A stretch of DNA of 64,000 nucleotides from Pseudomonas agarici (GCF_900109755.1 NZ_FOAR01000031.1:1-64000); one strand, 5' to 3'. Numbered from the stretch's first letter, positions 53,308-62,900 are shown. Program-made: numbers and translations. Notes: generated from the sequence alone by a model not told the origin.

Positions 53308-55773
53308 ATGTCTGCGACGATCTCCCCCACCCCCGAATGGACGATCCTGGCCAACGGCCTGCGAGTCTCGTGGCGCCATGTGCCACAACTCAAACGCAGC
53401 GCGGCCGTGCTGCGGGTCGCGGCGGGCAGCCATGACACACCGCCGGCCTGGCCGGGCCTGGCGCACTTTCTCGAACATTTGCTCTTTCTCGGCACCGAGC
53501 GTTTTCCCGCCGCCGAAGGGCTGATGGCCTATGCGCAGCGCCAGGGTGGCCAGGTCAACGCACGCACAGGCGACAGAAATACCGATTTCTTTGTCGAACT
53601 CCCGCCCCAGGCCTTTGCTGGCGGGCTGGAGCGCTTGTGCAACATGCTCGGCCACGCGCGCCTGACGCTGGACGAGCAACGGCGCGAACGCGAGGTGCTG
53701 GAGGCGGAGTTTATCGCCTGGTCGCGGGACGCCCTGGCACAGCAGCAGTTGAGGCTCTACGCCAGGCTATCTCCCGATCATCCGTTACGCGGTGTACATG
53801 CGGGCAATCGCAGCAGCCTGCAAATCGACGAACCGGCCTTTCAGCGGGCACTGCAAACCTTCTATCAGGACTTCTACCAGACCGGGCAAATGACCCTGAG
53901 CCTGGTCGGTCCGCAGTCGCCGGATGAACTGCGTGCCCTGGCCCAAGCGCTGACGACCGACCTGCGTCCTGGGCAAGCGATCCCGCAACAGGCGCCGCCG
54001 ACGTTGCTCGAAGCCAGCGGGCAACGTTATTCACAGCTCGACAGCCAGCGCTTCGATCTGATCCTGGCTTATGAAGCCTTGCCCGCCGGCTCACGCCAGG
54101 CCCTGGACTTCCTCTGTACCTGGCTGAACGACAACCAACCGGGCGGACTATGGGCCGAGTTGCGCTCGCGCCTGTGGATACATTCGCTGACTGCCACACC
54201 GGTCTATCAATTTGCCGGCCAGGCCTTGTTGCATATCGAATTCCAATTGACGCCCCAGGGCGCCAACCGCACCGCTTCGATCCAGACACTGTTCGGCGAC
54301 TGGCTGGCATTCTTCCGTAGCCATGCCGACTGGCCGACGCTACGCCAGGAATATCGTTTGCTGCAAGGCCGCAAGGCACGCGGTGGCAGCGCCCTGGAAC
54401 GAGCCCGGCGGGACAGCGAGGAATGCTCGGCGCAACTCACCGAGCCGGGCCTGGCGGCTCTCAAGGAACTGCTCCGCCAGACCTCCTCGGCGCCTGTGGA
54501 TAACGCCACCGCGTCCTGGCAACTGCCGAGCGCCAATCCCTTCCTGCGGTCCACGGCGCCTGCCGAACATCCGGGCCTGATCCGTGGACAGACCAGCGCC
54601 CATCGGGGCCTGCGAACCTTCGCCCAGGACCGTCTGCGGGGTCGTCACATCTCAGCCATCGCTTATCGCCAGATCCTGGACGACAGTACACAAGCCGTGG
54701 TTTACCTGCGTTGGCAACTGGACACTCCCGGTGACACTCATCCCCTGCATGCACGACTGGACCACGGCCTGCAAACCCTGCGTTCCCAAGCGCGCCAGGC
54801 GGGAGTGGAACTGTCTTTGACGATTCACGGCACAGCTTGGCAACTCAAACTGAGCGGTTTCCGGGAGCCGATTCCGGCGATCCTCAGACAAACCCTGCAG
54901 GCACTGACCCACCCTGCCGACAGTTTCTGGCAGAGCGGCGCGGACACCCCCGAGCGGCCCCCCCGAATTCCCATCCGCGAGCTGCTCCAGCAACTGTCCG
55001 AACAACCACGACTCGATAAGGGTGCCGCACCACTCCAGAGTATCGAGGATCTCCAGGCACTCTGGTCCGGCGCCAGTTGGCACGGACTGGCACTGGGCTT
55101 CCCGCCAGCCACACAGCCGGCGCTCAATGCCGTGCTGAGCCAGGTTCCCGGTCGCGCCACGCAACAGCCGACTGCGCCGCCATTCGCGGCGGGCGAAAAG
55201 CATTGGCAAACAATCTCCTGCGACACCCACGAACCAGCCTTGCTGTTGTTCTGCCCGAGCCCCACCCCAACCCTCGCTGACGAGGCTTGTTGGCAACTGC
55301 TCGGCCACCTGCTCCAGATGCCCTTCTACCAGCGCCTGCGCGGCGAGTTGCAACTGGGTTATGCGGTCTTCAGCGCCGTCCGCCAAATCGATGGCCGCAC
55401 CGGTCTGTTGTTGGGCGTGCAATCCCCGACCACCTCGCTCGGCGAATTGCTCGGCCATATCGAAAGCTTCCTCTCGCAGCTTACCGAAATGCTCAGCGCC
55501 CTTGATGACACCACTTGGGACACCCAGCGCGAAGCCCTGGCCGGACAGTTCGTAGTCGGCGACAGGCCCTTGGACGAGGCCGCCGAGTTGCTCTGGCAGG
55601 CCCATCTGGCCGACCATTCATCGGATTATCTCGAACAACTCGGCTCGGCCATTCGCACCCTGGGACGCGAACAACTCCTGAGGGCCGTCGGGCAGCTCAA
55701 TCAGGCCGAGGGTGGCTGGTTGTGCCTGGCAAACGGGCCGGGGCCGGCCTCAGGCTGGCGGGTCATCAGATGA
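53308..55773 (+). CDS. pqqF: PQQ biosynthesis M16 peptidase PqqF
   Basis: 821-residue M16 family zinc protease; inverzincin motif HxxEH at H53-H57 (HFLEH) with the downstream Glu region, then three more M16 domains. Thought to cleave PqqA to release the modified Glu-Tyr. Slightly longer than P. putida PqqF. Starts 48 bp after davA; the other pqq genes follow after pqqA's own promoter. Confidence 0.9.
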   Translation: MSATISPTPEWTILANGLRVSWRHVPQLKRSAAVLRVAAGSHDTPPAWPGLAHFLEHLLFLGTERFPAAEGLMAYAQRQGGQVNARTGDRNTDFFVELPPQAFAGGLERLCNMLGHARLTLDEQRREREVLEAEFIAWSRDALAQQQLRLYARLSPDHPLRGVHAGNRSSLQIDEPAFQRALQTFYQDFYQTGQMTLSLVGPQSPDELRALAQALTTDLRPGQAIPQQAPPTLLEASGQRYSQLDSQRFDLILAYEALPAGSRQALDFLCTWLNDNQPGGLWAELRSRLWIHSLTATPVYQFAGQALLHIEFQLTPQGANRTASIQTLFGDWLAFFRSHADWPTLRQEYRLLQGRKARGGSALERARRDSEECSAQLTEPGLAALKELLRQTSSAPVDNATASWQLPSANPFLRSTAPAEHPGLIRGQTSAHRGLRTFAQDRLRGRHISAIAYRQILDDSTQAVVYLRWQLDTPGDTHPLHARLDHGLQTLRSQARQAGVELSLTIHGTAWQLKLSGFREPIPAILRQTLQALTHPADSFWQSGADTPERPPRIPIRELLQQLSEQPRLDKGAAPLQSIEDLQALWSGASWHGLALGFPPATQPALNAVLSQVPGRATQQPTAPPFAAGEKHWQTISCDTHEPALLLFCPSPTPTLADEACWQLLGHLLQMPFYQRLRGELQLGYAVFSAVRQIDGRTGLLLGVQSPTTSLGELLGHIESFLSQLTEMLSALDDTTWDTQREALAGQFVVGDRPLDEAAELLWQAHLADHSSDYLEQLGSAIRTLGREQLLRAVGQLNQAEGGWLCLANGPGPASGWRVIR

Positions 55774-55830
55774 TCGTACCTTGGCCGCCAGGGGTTTTCT
55801 CCACCGAGGCGCTCTATCCTCAAGGTCAAA

Positions 55831-55859
55831 TTGAGTAACATTAACCTCTTAACTATCTG
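55831..55859 (+). promoter_or_regulatory. Candidate pqqA promoter
   Basis: TTGAGT (55831-55836), 17-bp spacer, TATCTG (55854-55859), about 70 bp before pqqA. Fits sigma-70. It would give the tiny precursor gene a transcript separate from pqqF. Confidence 0.45.
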
Positions 55860-55927
55860 AACATCTCCGGTCGCAGGTGGACTATATGTATAGAGACCAA
55901 CCGTCCACCTACCCAAAGGAGCCATTC

Positions 55928-56002
55928 ATGTCCTGGACCAAACCCGCCTATACCGACCTACGCATCGGTTTCGAAGTCACGATGTACTTCGCCAACCGTT
56001 GA
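55928..56002 (+). CDS. pqqA: PQQ precursor peptide PqqA
   Basis: 24-residue peptide [20 protein letters not shown]..., too short for most ORF lists. Glu16 and Tyr20 are the residues cross-linked by PqqE to form pyrroloquinoline quinone. An AAAGGAG site lies about 7 nt upstream of the ATG. A terminator-like hairpin follows before pqqB. Confidence 0.96.
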
Positions 56003-56032
56003 GCCGCGCTTTTATTTCACTGCATGCAGTGC

Positions 56033-56056
56033 AACGCCTCGGTTCGCCGGGGCGTT
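56033..56056 (+). terminator. Attenuator-type terminator between pqqA and pqqB
   Basis: 10-bp stem AACGCCTCGG/CCGGGGCGTT (one T-G pair) with a TTCG tetraloop, followed by TTTATTTTC. Expected to produce an abundant short pqqA transcript with partial read-through into pqqBCDE, as known for other PQQ producers. Confidence 0.85.
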
Positions 56057-56088
56057 TTATTTTCAGACCTTGAGTGAGTAACGCGGCC

Positions 56089-57000
56089 ATGTTCGTCCAG
56101 ATCCTAGGTTCCGCCGCCGGCGGCGGTTTCCCCCAGTGGAACTGCAACTGCGCCAATTGTGCGGGGTTTCGTGAGGGCAGCCTGCGGGCCACGGCACGTA
56201 CCCAGTCGTCCATTGCCCTCTCCGACGATGGCCTGAACTGGGTGCTGTGCAATGCATCACCGGATATCCGCGCTCAGCTCCAGGGCTTCGCCCCGATGCA
56301 ACCGGGCCGGGCCGCGCGCGACACCGGCATTCGCGCTCTCATCCTGATGGACAGCCAGATCGACCACACCACCGGCCTGCTTAGCCTGCGCGAGGGCTGT
56401 CCGCATCAGGTCTGGTGCACCGAGATGGTCAAGGAAGACCTGAGCACCGGCTTCCCGCTGTTCAGCATACTGAGCCACTGGAATGGCGGCCTCGACTGGC
56501 AACGCATCGAGCTGGGCGGCCACTTCACTATTGCGGCCTGCCCCAACCTGTGCTTCACCCCACTACCGCTGCGCAGCGCCGCGCCACCTTATTCACCGCA
56601 TCGCCTCGACCCACACCCCGGCGACAATATCGGCCTGATCGTCGAAGATCGCCACACGGGCGGCAAATTGTTCTATGCGCCGGGCCTGGGCAAAGTCGAC
56701 CGTTCCCTGTTGGAGATCATGGCCGGCAGCGATTGCCTGCTGGTGGACGGCACGCTGTGGGACGACGATGAAATGCAGCGCCGTGGCGTCGGCACCCGCA
56801 CCGGCCAGGAAATGGGCCACCTGGCCCAGAACGGCCCCGGCGGCATGCTCCAAGTGCTGACGCAACTCCCTGGGCCGCGCAAGGTGCTTATCCATATCAA
56901 CAACACCAACCCGATCCTCGACGAGGACTCGCCGCAGCGCGCCGAGCTGCGCCGGCGCAACGTCGAAGTGGCCTACGATGGCATGAGTATCGAGCTGTAG
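56089..57000 (+). CDS. pqqB: PQQ biosynthesis protein PqqB
   Basis: 303 residues, metallo-beta-lactamase fold; starts MFVQILGSAAGGGFPQWNCNC and carries the MDSQIDHTTGLLSLR motif. Candidate hydroxylase acting on the Glu-Tyr intermediate. The ATG at 56089 gives the exact usual PqqB length. Confidence 0.95.
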   Translation: MFVQILGSAAGGGFPQWNCNCANCAGFREGSLRATARTQSSIALSDDGLNWVLCNASPDIRAQLQGFAPMQPGRAARDTGIRALILMDSQIDHTTGLLSLREGCPHQVWCTEMVKEDLSTGFPLFSILSHWNGGLDWQRIELGGHFTIAACPNLCFTPLPLRSAAPPYSPHRLDPHPGDNIGLIVEDRHTGGKLFYAPGLGKVDRSLLEIMAGSDCLLVDGTLWDDDEMQRRGVGTRTGQEMGHLAQNGPGGMLQVLTQLPGPRKVLIHINNTNPILDEDSPQRAELRRRNVEVAYDGMSIEL

Positions 57001-57012
57001 GAGCACACCAGC

Positions 57013-57765
57013 ATGAGCGACATCCCGATGTCCCCCGCCGAGTTCGAGCAGGCTTTGCGCGCCAAAGGCGCCTACTACCACATTCATCACCCCTACCATG
57101 TCGCGATGTATGAAGGTCGCGCCAGCCGCGAGCAGATTCAGGGTTGGGTCGCCAACCGCTTCTATTACCAGGTGAACATTCCCCTCAAGGATGCTGCGAT
57201 CCTGGCCAATTGCCCGGATCGGGAGATCCGCCGCGAGTGGGTCCAGCGCCTGCTCGACCACGACGGCGCGCCAGGCGCGGACGGTGGAATCGAAGCCTGG
57301 TTGCGCCTGGGCCAGGCGGTTGGCCTGGACCCGCAGCAATTGCGCTCCCAGGAACGGGTGCTGCCCGGCGTCCGCTTCGCGGTGGATGCCTATGTCAACT
57401 TCGCCCGCCGCGCCAGTTGGCAGGAAGCGGCCGGCAGCTCGCTGACCGAACTGTTCGCGCCACAGATCCATCAGTCGCGCCTGGACAGTTGGCCCCGACA
57501 CTACCCGTGGATCGATCCCGCCGGCTACGAGTACTTTCGCACACGTCTGGGTCAAGCCCGGCGCGATGTCGAGCACGGGCTGGCAATCACCCTCCAGTAC
57601 TGCACCCATTACCAAGACCAGCAACGTATGTTGGACATTCTCCAGTTCAAACTGGACATACTCTGGAGCATGCTCGATGCCATGAGCATGGCCTACGAAT
57701 TGAATCGTCCGCCGTACCACAGCGTGACCGCCCAGCGCGTCTGGCACAAAGGACTCGCCCTATGA
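57013..57765 (+). CDS. pqqC: Pyrroloquinoline-quinone synthase PqqC
   Basis: 250-residue cofactor-less oxidase that closes the ring and performs the eight-electron oxidation in the last step. Motifs YHIHHPYHVAMYEG and WVANRFYYQVNIPLKD are conserved. The AGGAG site overlaps the pqqB stop; overlaps pqqD by 4 bp. Confidence 0.96.
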   Translation: MSDIPMSPAEFEQALRAKGAYYHIHHPYHVAMYEGRASREQIQGWVANRFYYQVNIPLKDAAILANCPDREIRREWVQRLLDHDGAPGADGGIEAWLRLGQAVGLDPQQLRSQERVLPGVRFAVDAYVNFARRASWQEAAGSSLTELFAPQIHQSRLDSWPRHYPWIDPAGYEYFRTRLGQARRDVEHGLAITLQYCTHYQDQQRMLDILQFKLDILWSMLDAMSMAYELNRPPYHSVTAQRVWHKGLAL

Positions 57766-58037
57766 GCTTCGATCGCGCAAAGACTCCGAAATGGCGACCC
57801 GGTTACCGTTTCCAGTACGAACCGGCACAGCAAGCTCATGTGTTGTTGTACCCGGAAGGCATGATCAAGCTCAACGAGAGTGCCGCGCTGATCGGCGGCC
57901 TGATCGACGGCAAGCGCCAGGTCACGGCAATCATCGCCGAACTGCAACAGCAATTCCCCGGCGTGCCCGAGCTCGGCGAGGATATCGAGCAATTCATGGA
58001 GGTCGCCCGTGCACAGCACTGGATCGAACTTGCCTGA
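57762..58037 (+). CDS. pqqD: PQQ biosynthesis peptide chaperone PqqD
   Basis: 91-residue RRE-type chaperone that presents PqqA to PqqE. Segment WRPGYRFQYEPAQQAHVLLYPEG is typical. ATG overlaps the pqqC stop; the 3' end overlaps pqqE by 29 bp. Confidence 0.95.
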   Translation: MSFDRAKTPKWRPGYRFQYEPAQQAHVLLYPEGMIKLNESAALIGGLIDGKRQVTAIIAELQQQFPGVPELGEDIEQFMEVARAQHWIELA

Positions 58038-59175
58038 GCCATCCTCGCCGTCCACGGCGCAAATCGGCCTGCCGCTCTGGTTGCTTGCCGAGTTGACCTA
58101 TCGCTGCCCATTGCAATGCCCGTACTGCTCCAATCCACTGGATTTCACCGAACAGGGCAAAGAACTGAGCACCGACCAATGGCTTAAGGTGCTCCGCGAG
58201 GCAAGGGCCATGGGCGCTGCCCAACTGGGCTTTTCCGGCGGCGAACCGCTGGTGCGCCAGGACCTTGTCGAACTGATCGCCGAGGCCCGCCAGTTGGGCT
58301 TCTACACCAACCTGATCACCTCCGGCATCGGCCTCACCGAACAGAAGATCCGTCATTTCAAGGAGGCTGGGCTGGACCATATCCAGATCAGCTTTCAGGC
58401 CAGCGACGAACAGATGAACAACCTGTTGGCCGGCTCGCAAAAAGCCTTCGCGCAGAAGCTGGAAATGGCCAGGGCGGTAAAAGCCCACGGCTATCCGATG
58501 GTGCTCAATTTCGTCACCCATCGGCACAATATCGACAAGATCGATCGCATCATCGAACTGTGCATTGCCCTGGAAGCGGACTTCGTCGAGCTCGCCACCT
58601 GCCAATTCTACGGCTGGGCCCAGCTCAACCGAGCAGGGTTGCTGCCGACCCGCGAACAACTGGTGCGCGCCGAACGTATCACCCACCAATACCGTGCCCG
58701 GCTCGAAGCCCAGGGGCACCCGTGCAAGCTGATCTTCGTCACTCCGGATTACTACGAGGAACGCCCAAAAGCCTGCATGAACGGCTGGGGCAGCTTGTTT
58801 CTCACCGTCACACCGGACGGCACCGCGCTACCCTGTCACGGCGCCCGACAGCTGCCGATACAGTTCCCCAACGTGCGCGATCACAGCCTGCAACACATCT
58901 GGTATGAGTCGTTTGGTTTCAACCACTTTCGCGGTTACGACTGGATGCCCGAGCCTTGCCGCTCCTGCGATGAAAAAACCAAGGATTTCGGCGGCTGTCG
59001 TTGCCAGGCCTTCATGCTCACCGGGGATGCCAGCAATGCGGACCCGGTGTGCGGCAAGTCGGCGCACCACGGCCTGATTCTCCAGGCTCGCGAAGATGCC
59101 GAACACGCCACCCCGACCATCGCGCAACTGACCTTTCGCAATGAACGGAACTCGCGCCTGATCGCCAAGGGTTGA
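58009..59175 (+). CDS. pqqE: Radical SAM protein PqqE
   Basis: 388-residue radical SAM enzyme forming the Glu-Tyr C-C bond in PqqA. CxxxCxxC at C33, C37, C40, and a C-terminal SPASM domain with several Cys (PCRSCDEKTKDFGGCRCQAF). Start is GTG at 58009, supported by GGAGG 6 nt upstream, inside pqqD; a TTG at 58030 is possible. The N-terminal ~18 residues before IGLPLWLLAELTYRC are variable. Confidence 0.94.
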   Translation: MHSTGSNLPEPSSPSTAQIGLPLWLLAELTYRCPLQCPYCSNPLDFTEQGKELSTDQWLKVLREARAMGAAQLGFSGGEPLVRQDLVELIAEARQLGFYTNLITSGIGLTEQKIRHFKEAGLDHIQISFQASDEQMNNLLAGSQKAFAQKLEMARAVKAHGYPMVLNFVTHRHNIDKIDRIIELCIALEADFVELATCQFYGWAQLNRAGLLPTREQLVRAERITHQYRARLEAQGHPCKLIFVTPDYYEERPKACMNGWGSLFLTVTPDGTALPCHGARQLPIQFPNVRDHSLQHIWYESFGFNHFRGYDWMPEPCRSCDEKTKDFGGCRCQAFMLTGDASNADPVCGKSAHHGLILQAREDAEHATPTIAQLTFRNERNSRLIAKG

Positions 59176-59177
59176 GC

Positions 59178-59459
59178 AGAATGGGCGGATCGACCCGTTC
59201 GGAGGTTTTGCGATGAGTCCACAAAATCGCGCCCATGCAGGGCACATAAAAGAAAACCCCGCCGAAGCGGGGCTTTGCAGACTGTTTCCCTGACATCCAT
59301 TTCACTCCACCATCCTGGCGGAATCCTACGTGTCCCTGTTGTTGCTTTGAGCTTCCTGCTCGACGTCCTTGATTAGTAGATTAGCCCTGGATCCAATCCG
59401 GCGATATGGGCAAACGGCGGCACGTTATGTAAGCAAATGCTTATACGAAAGACGAAGTG
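59178..59459. other. Convergent intergenic region after pqqE
   Basis: About 280 bp between pqqE and the acyl-CoA dehydrogenase stop. Apart from the hairpin at 59253-59276 nothing is recognised. Confidence 0.5.
59253..59276. terminator. Bidirectional terminator after pqqE
   Basis: CCCCGC/GCGGGG stem with CGAA loop and flanking A/T pairs interrupted by one mismatch. T-rich on the minus strand (TTTTCTTTT), weaker (TTT) on the plus strand. Confidence 0.75.
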
Positions 59460-61238
59460 TCAGAACTGTTCGGCATCCAGTAGGAACAGCGACGCACTCC
59501 CTGCTTTCACCGACGCGGTCAACGAATGAATACGCGGCAACAAGCGCGCGAAATAGAACCGTGCGGTGCCCAATTTACTCGCATAGAACGTCTCCTGCGT
59601 CTCCTTGCCCCATGCCGCCTTGGCCATCAGCGCCCACATGTAGGCATAGGCGGTATAGCCAAAGGTTTGCAGGTATTCGACTGATGCCGCACCCATCTCA
59701 TCCGGGTTGATCCTGGAGCGCTCCACTACCCACGCTGTCAGCTCGTCGAGGTTATCCACTGCTGCTGCCAGGGGTTGGGTGAACTCCTTCAGGTCGACGC
59801 TCGCTGTGTCGATGAAATGGCGGATTTCCTCGGCGAACAGCCGATAGTAGGCGCCACCGTTACCGACGATCTTGCGCCCGACCAGGTCCAGCGCCTGGAT
59901 ACCGTTGGTGCCTTCGTAGATTTGGGTGATGCGCACATCACGCACCAGTTGCTCCTGGCCCCACTCGCGGATATAGCCATGACCGCCGAAGATCTGCTGC
60001 CCATGCACCGTGGTTTCCAGGCCCAGGTCGGTCAGGAACGCCTTGGCCACTGGCGTCAGCAGGGCCACCCGTTCATCGGCACGCTGGCGGCTCGCGGCGT
60101 CTTCGCTGAACTTGGCGGTGTCCAGTTGCATCGCCACATAGGTGGAGAATGCCCGACCGCCTTCGTTTATCGCCTTCATGGTCAACAACATGCGCCGTAC
60201 ATCAGGATGAACGATGATCGGGTCGGCCACTTTATCCGGGGCCTTGGGCCCGGTCGGCGAACGGCTTTGCAGGCGGTCGCGGGCATACTCGATAGCGTTC
60301 TGGTAAGACCGCTCCCCCGAAGCCAGGCCCTGGATACCGACGCCCAAGCGTTCGTAGTTCATCATGGTGAACATCGCCGCCAGACCCTTGTTCGGTTCGC
60401 CAATCAGATAACCCACGGCTTCGTCGAAGTTCATCACACAGGTAGCGGAGGCCTGGATACCCATCTTGTGCTCGATGGAGCCGCAGTTCGCCGGGTTGCG
60501 GGCGCCGAGGCTGCCATCGGCATTGACCAGGAACTTGGGCACCAGGAACAGCGAGATACCTTTCGGGCCGGGCGGTGCATCCGGGAGCTTGGCCAGAACC
60601 AGGTGAATGATGTTTTCGGTCAGGTCGTGCTCGCCGCCCGTGATGAAGATCTTGGTGCCGCTGATCTTGTACGAACGGTCAGCCTGCGGTTCGGCCTTGG
60701 TGCGGATGATCCCCAGGTCGGTGCCGGCATGGGGCTCGGTCAGGCACATCGACCCGGCCCAGACACCCGCGTACAGGTTCGGCAGATAAGTCTGCTTCAG
60801 TGCTTCGCTGGCATGGGTGTTGATCGATACGCAGGCCCCGGCTGTGAGCATCGGGTAGAGGCCGAAGGCGAGGCTGGAGGAGTTGATCATTTCCTCGACC
60901 TGGGCCGAGACCGCCTTGGGCATCCCCATGCCACCGAAGGCTGGGTCACCGCCGACGCCGACCCAGCCACCTTCGGCATAGGTCTGGTAGGCCTGGGCGA
61001 AACCAGCGGGCGTGGTGACTACGCCATTGTCCCAGCGGCAGCCTTCTTCGTCGCCACTGCGGCTCAGTGGCGCAATACTCTTGGTGGCAACCTTGCCGGC
61101 TTCCTCAAGAATCGCCTCGACGGTTTCTGCGTCCACGGTCTCGGCCAGGGCCGGTAGTTGGGCCCAGAGATTGGCAACCTCGAAAACTTCATTGAGAACG
61201 AAGCGCATATCGCGCAAGGGCGCTTTGTAGTCAGCCAT
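59460..61238 (-). CDS. Acyl-CoA dehydrogenase (C-terminal extended type)
   Basis: 592 residues: N-terminal AcdN region (MADYKAPLRDMRFVLNEVF), the central beta domain, and an acyl-CoA dehydrogenase C-terminal domain with YEGTNGIQALDLVGRK (catalytic-base Glu region). Start at 61238 has GAGG upstream. Likely aerobic beta-oxidation of medium/long-chain or aryl-alkanoyl CoAs. A paralogue lies at 63028-64000, with the GGDEF gene between, as in P. putida. Confidence 0.9.
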   Translation of the reverse strand: MADYKAPLRDMRFVLNEVFEVANLWAQLPALAETVDAETVEAILEEAGKVATKSIAPLSRSGDEEGCRWDNGVVTTPAGFAQAYQTYAEGGWVGVGGDPAFGGMGMPKAVSAQVEEMINSSSLAFGLYPMLTAGACVSINTHASEALKQTYLPNLYAGVWAGSMCLTEPHAGTDLGIIRTKAEPQADRSYKISGTKIFITGGEHDLTENIIHLVLAKLPDAPPGPKGISLFLVPKFLVNADGSLGARNPANCGSIEHKMGIQASATCVMNFDEAVGYLIGEPNKGLAAMFTMMNYERLGVGIQGLASGERSYQNAIEYARDRLQSRSPTGPKAPDKVADPIIVHPDVRRMLLTMKAINEGGRAFSTYVAMQLDTAKFSEDAASRQRADERVALLTPVAKAFLTDLGLETTVHGQQIFGGHGYIREWGQEQLVRDVRITQIYEGTNGIQALDLVGRKIVGNGGAYYRLFAEEIRHFIDTASVDLKEFTQPLAAAVDNLDELTAWVVERSRINPDEMGAASVEYLQTFGYTAYAYMWALMAKAAWGKETQETFYASKLGTARFYFARLLPRIHSLTASVKAGSASLFLLDAEQF

Positions 61239-61395
61239 GGCAAACCTCGCAAGATCTAAAACGACAAGGCCCGCACGGGCCGATTTCCGAAGGTTTGAGT
61301 GTACCCGAACAACTTTTGCGACACATAGGGTCAATGCGTGACTTTTTTGTTATTTTTGGTCACATGCATATCTTGAGATCATGCCCCGCCGTCAC

Positions 61396-62727
61396 TCAGC
61401 CTAGCGCCTCGCCCGTGCGCACCGCGCCACGGCGCGAGGCCTGCCCGGCGGACATTACACAGTTGCGGCCAGCGCCCTTGGCGGCATAAAGCGCCTGGTC
61501 GGCGGACTTAAGCACCTGTTCCGCCGTGCGCTGGTCCTGCTGGCGCTCGGCGACACCGATACTGACTGTCACCGAGACACTGGTCGCCGCACTGCCCGCA
61601 CGCCGCTGGCGACCTTGCTGGTCGTCCCGAGGGCGGCTGTCCGGGTTGCGCAGATGGATGTTGTAGTGGGCGATGACCTCGCGAATCACCTCCAGGTGCG
61701 GCAGGCATTCTTCCAGGGTCTTACCGGCGAATACCACCGCGAATTCCTCGCCACCATAACGGTAGGCGCGCCCACCGCCGCTGACTTTCGCCAGCTTGCT
61801 CGCTACCAGGCGCAGCACCTGGTCCCCCACGTCATGACCATGGGTGTCGTTGAATTTCTTGAAGTGGTCGACGTCGGTCATTGCCAGCACATAGTTGCGC
61901 CCCAGGCGCTGCATCCGCTCGTTGAGCGCGCGGCGTCCCGGCAGGCCGGTCAGCTCATCGCGAAACGCCATCTGATAAGCCTCATGAACCACCGCCGCGG
62001 CGATCATCAGCATCACCTGACTGCACATGATGTTCAGGGTGAAGGGCAAGATAAACGTCTTGGGCAACATCCAAAATAACCCAAGCAGGCCGACCAACTG
62101 GGCCGCGTGCAGCGGCCCCGGATGGCGCCAGTACTGGATCGACAACAGCAGGAAGGAGACGATGAACACCGGGTAGGCCAACTGGATCAGGCTCATCCAG
62201 CTACCATGCAACGCCGGCCAGCGAATCTGCGCCAGCCAGCCGAGCAAAGCGTCCGGATAACTCTGCTCCAGCCCCAACGCGATGCTACCGACCGCCAGCA
62301 GGACGGCAAAGCGTGCCACCATGTCCTGGAATAGGTGCGTGCGCTCCCGCCAGGCGGCGAACACACCAAACAGCAGGGGCAGCAACAGGCAGCACAAGTG
62401 GAAGATCACCGTCGCGTCTTCGCGCACCTTACCGTGGTCGCGGTAGTAATCGGTCTGGGTATCGAGCAGGAAATAACCGATGTAAACCGTGACCATCAGG
62501 AACAGTTCACGCTGGCGCCGATAGACCGCGCAATAGGCCCCCCCCAGCAACAGCACCAAGGTCGGCAGCACATTGAACAGCGAGGTGAAGAACACGCTGA
62601 GGTCCTTGACGTAGGCGGCCGCCAGCCCCGCAAGCAACAACAGTAAAGACGGTAGGAAATGATTGAAATGTACAGCGCAAGGACGCGGCAAGGTAAAGCT
62701 CCGACCGGCTGAATCAACAGATGGCAT
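61396..62727 (-). CDS. Membrane-anchored diguanylate cyclase (GGDEF)
   Basis: 443 residues: seven or eight hydrophobic segments in the first 240 residues, then a GGDEF domain with the active-site variant GGEEF at residues 325-329. The inhibitory RxxD site five residues upstream is absent (GGGR there). The ATG at 62727 has GAGG upstream; the longer frame to 62769 does not. Makes c-di-GMP, probably in response to a membrane signal. Confidence 0.9.
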   Translation of the reverse strand: MPSVDSAGRSFTLPRPCAVHFNHFLPSLLLLLAGLAAAYVKDLSVFFTSLFNVLPTLVLLLGGAYCAVYRRQRELFLMVTVYIGYFLLDTQTDYYRDHGKVREDATVIFHLCCLLLPLLFGVFAAWRERTHLFQDMVARFAVLLAVGSIALGLEQSYPDALLGWLAQIRWPALHGSWMSLIQLAYPVFIVSFLLLSIQYWRHPGPLHAAQLVGLLGLFWMLPKTFILPFTLNIMCSQVMLMIAAAVVHEAYQMAFRDELTGLPGRRALNERMQRLGRNYVLAMTDVDHFKKFNDTHGHDVGDQVLRLVASKLAKVSGGGRAYRYGGEEFAVVFAGKTLEECLPHLEVIREVIAHYNIHLRNPDSRPRDDQQGRQRRAGSAATSVSVTVSIGVAERQQDQRTAEQVLKSADQALYAAKGAGRNCVMSAGQASRRGAVRTGEALG

Positions 62728-62867
62728 TGTGCCTCTGTTTGTCCGAGTAAAGCACAAGGAATGTGACAAGGATCAGCAATGCTTTCTCTTTAACGGCAGC
62801 CGGCAAGTTCTTCTTAGGATCTGTACGAAATGTTTTTGAGCAAAGACCGGGCCAGGCAAGCCGGCTT

Positions 62868-62900
62868 TCAACGCCGCATGGGCGAGCACAAATACATTTC
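62868..62900. repeat. Copy B of a short dispersed sequence
   Basis: 33 bp matching 47490-47522 with three differences. It lies in the gap between the GGDEF gene and the acyl-CoA dehydrogenase, within a frame (62763-62972) ending LSTPHGRAQIHFLQSLMFAQ. Possible member of a genome-wide intergenic repeat family. Confidence 0.6.

Noticed and set aside
53308..55773. pqqF as a possible split or frameshifted gene because of unusual length
   Set aside because: A single open frame with the HxxEH motif and continuous M16 domain structure; length variation is normal for PqqF.
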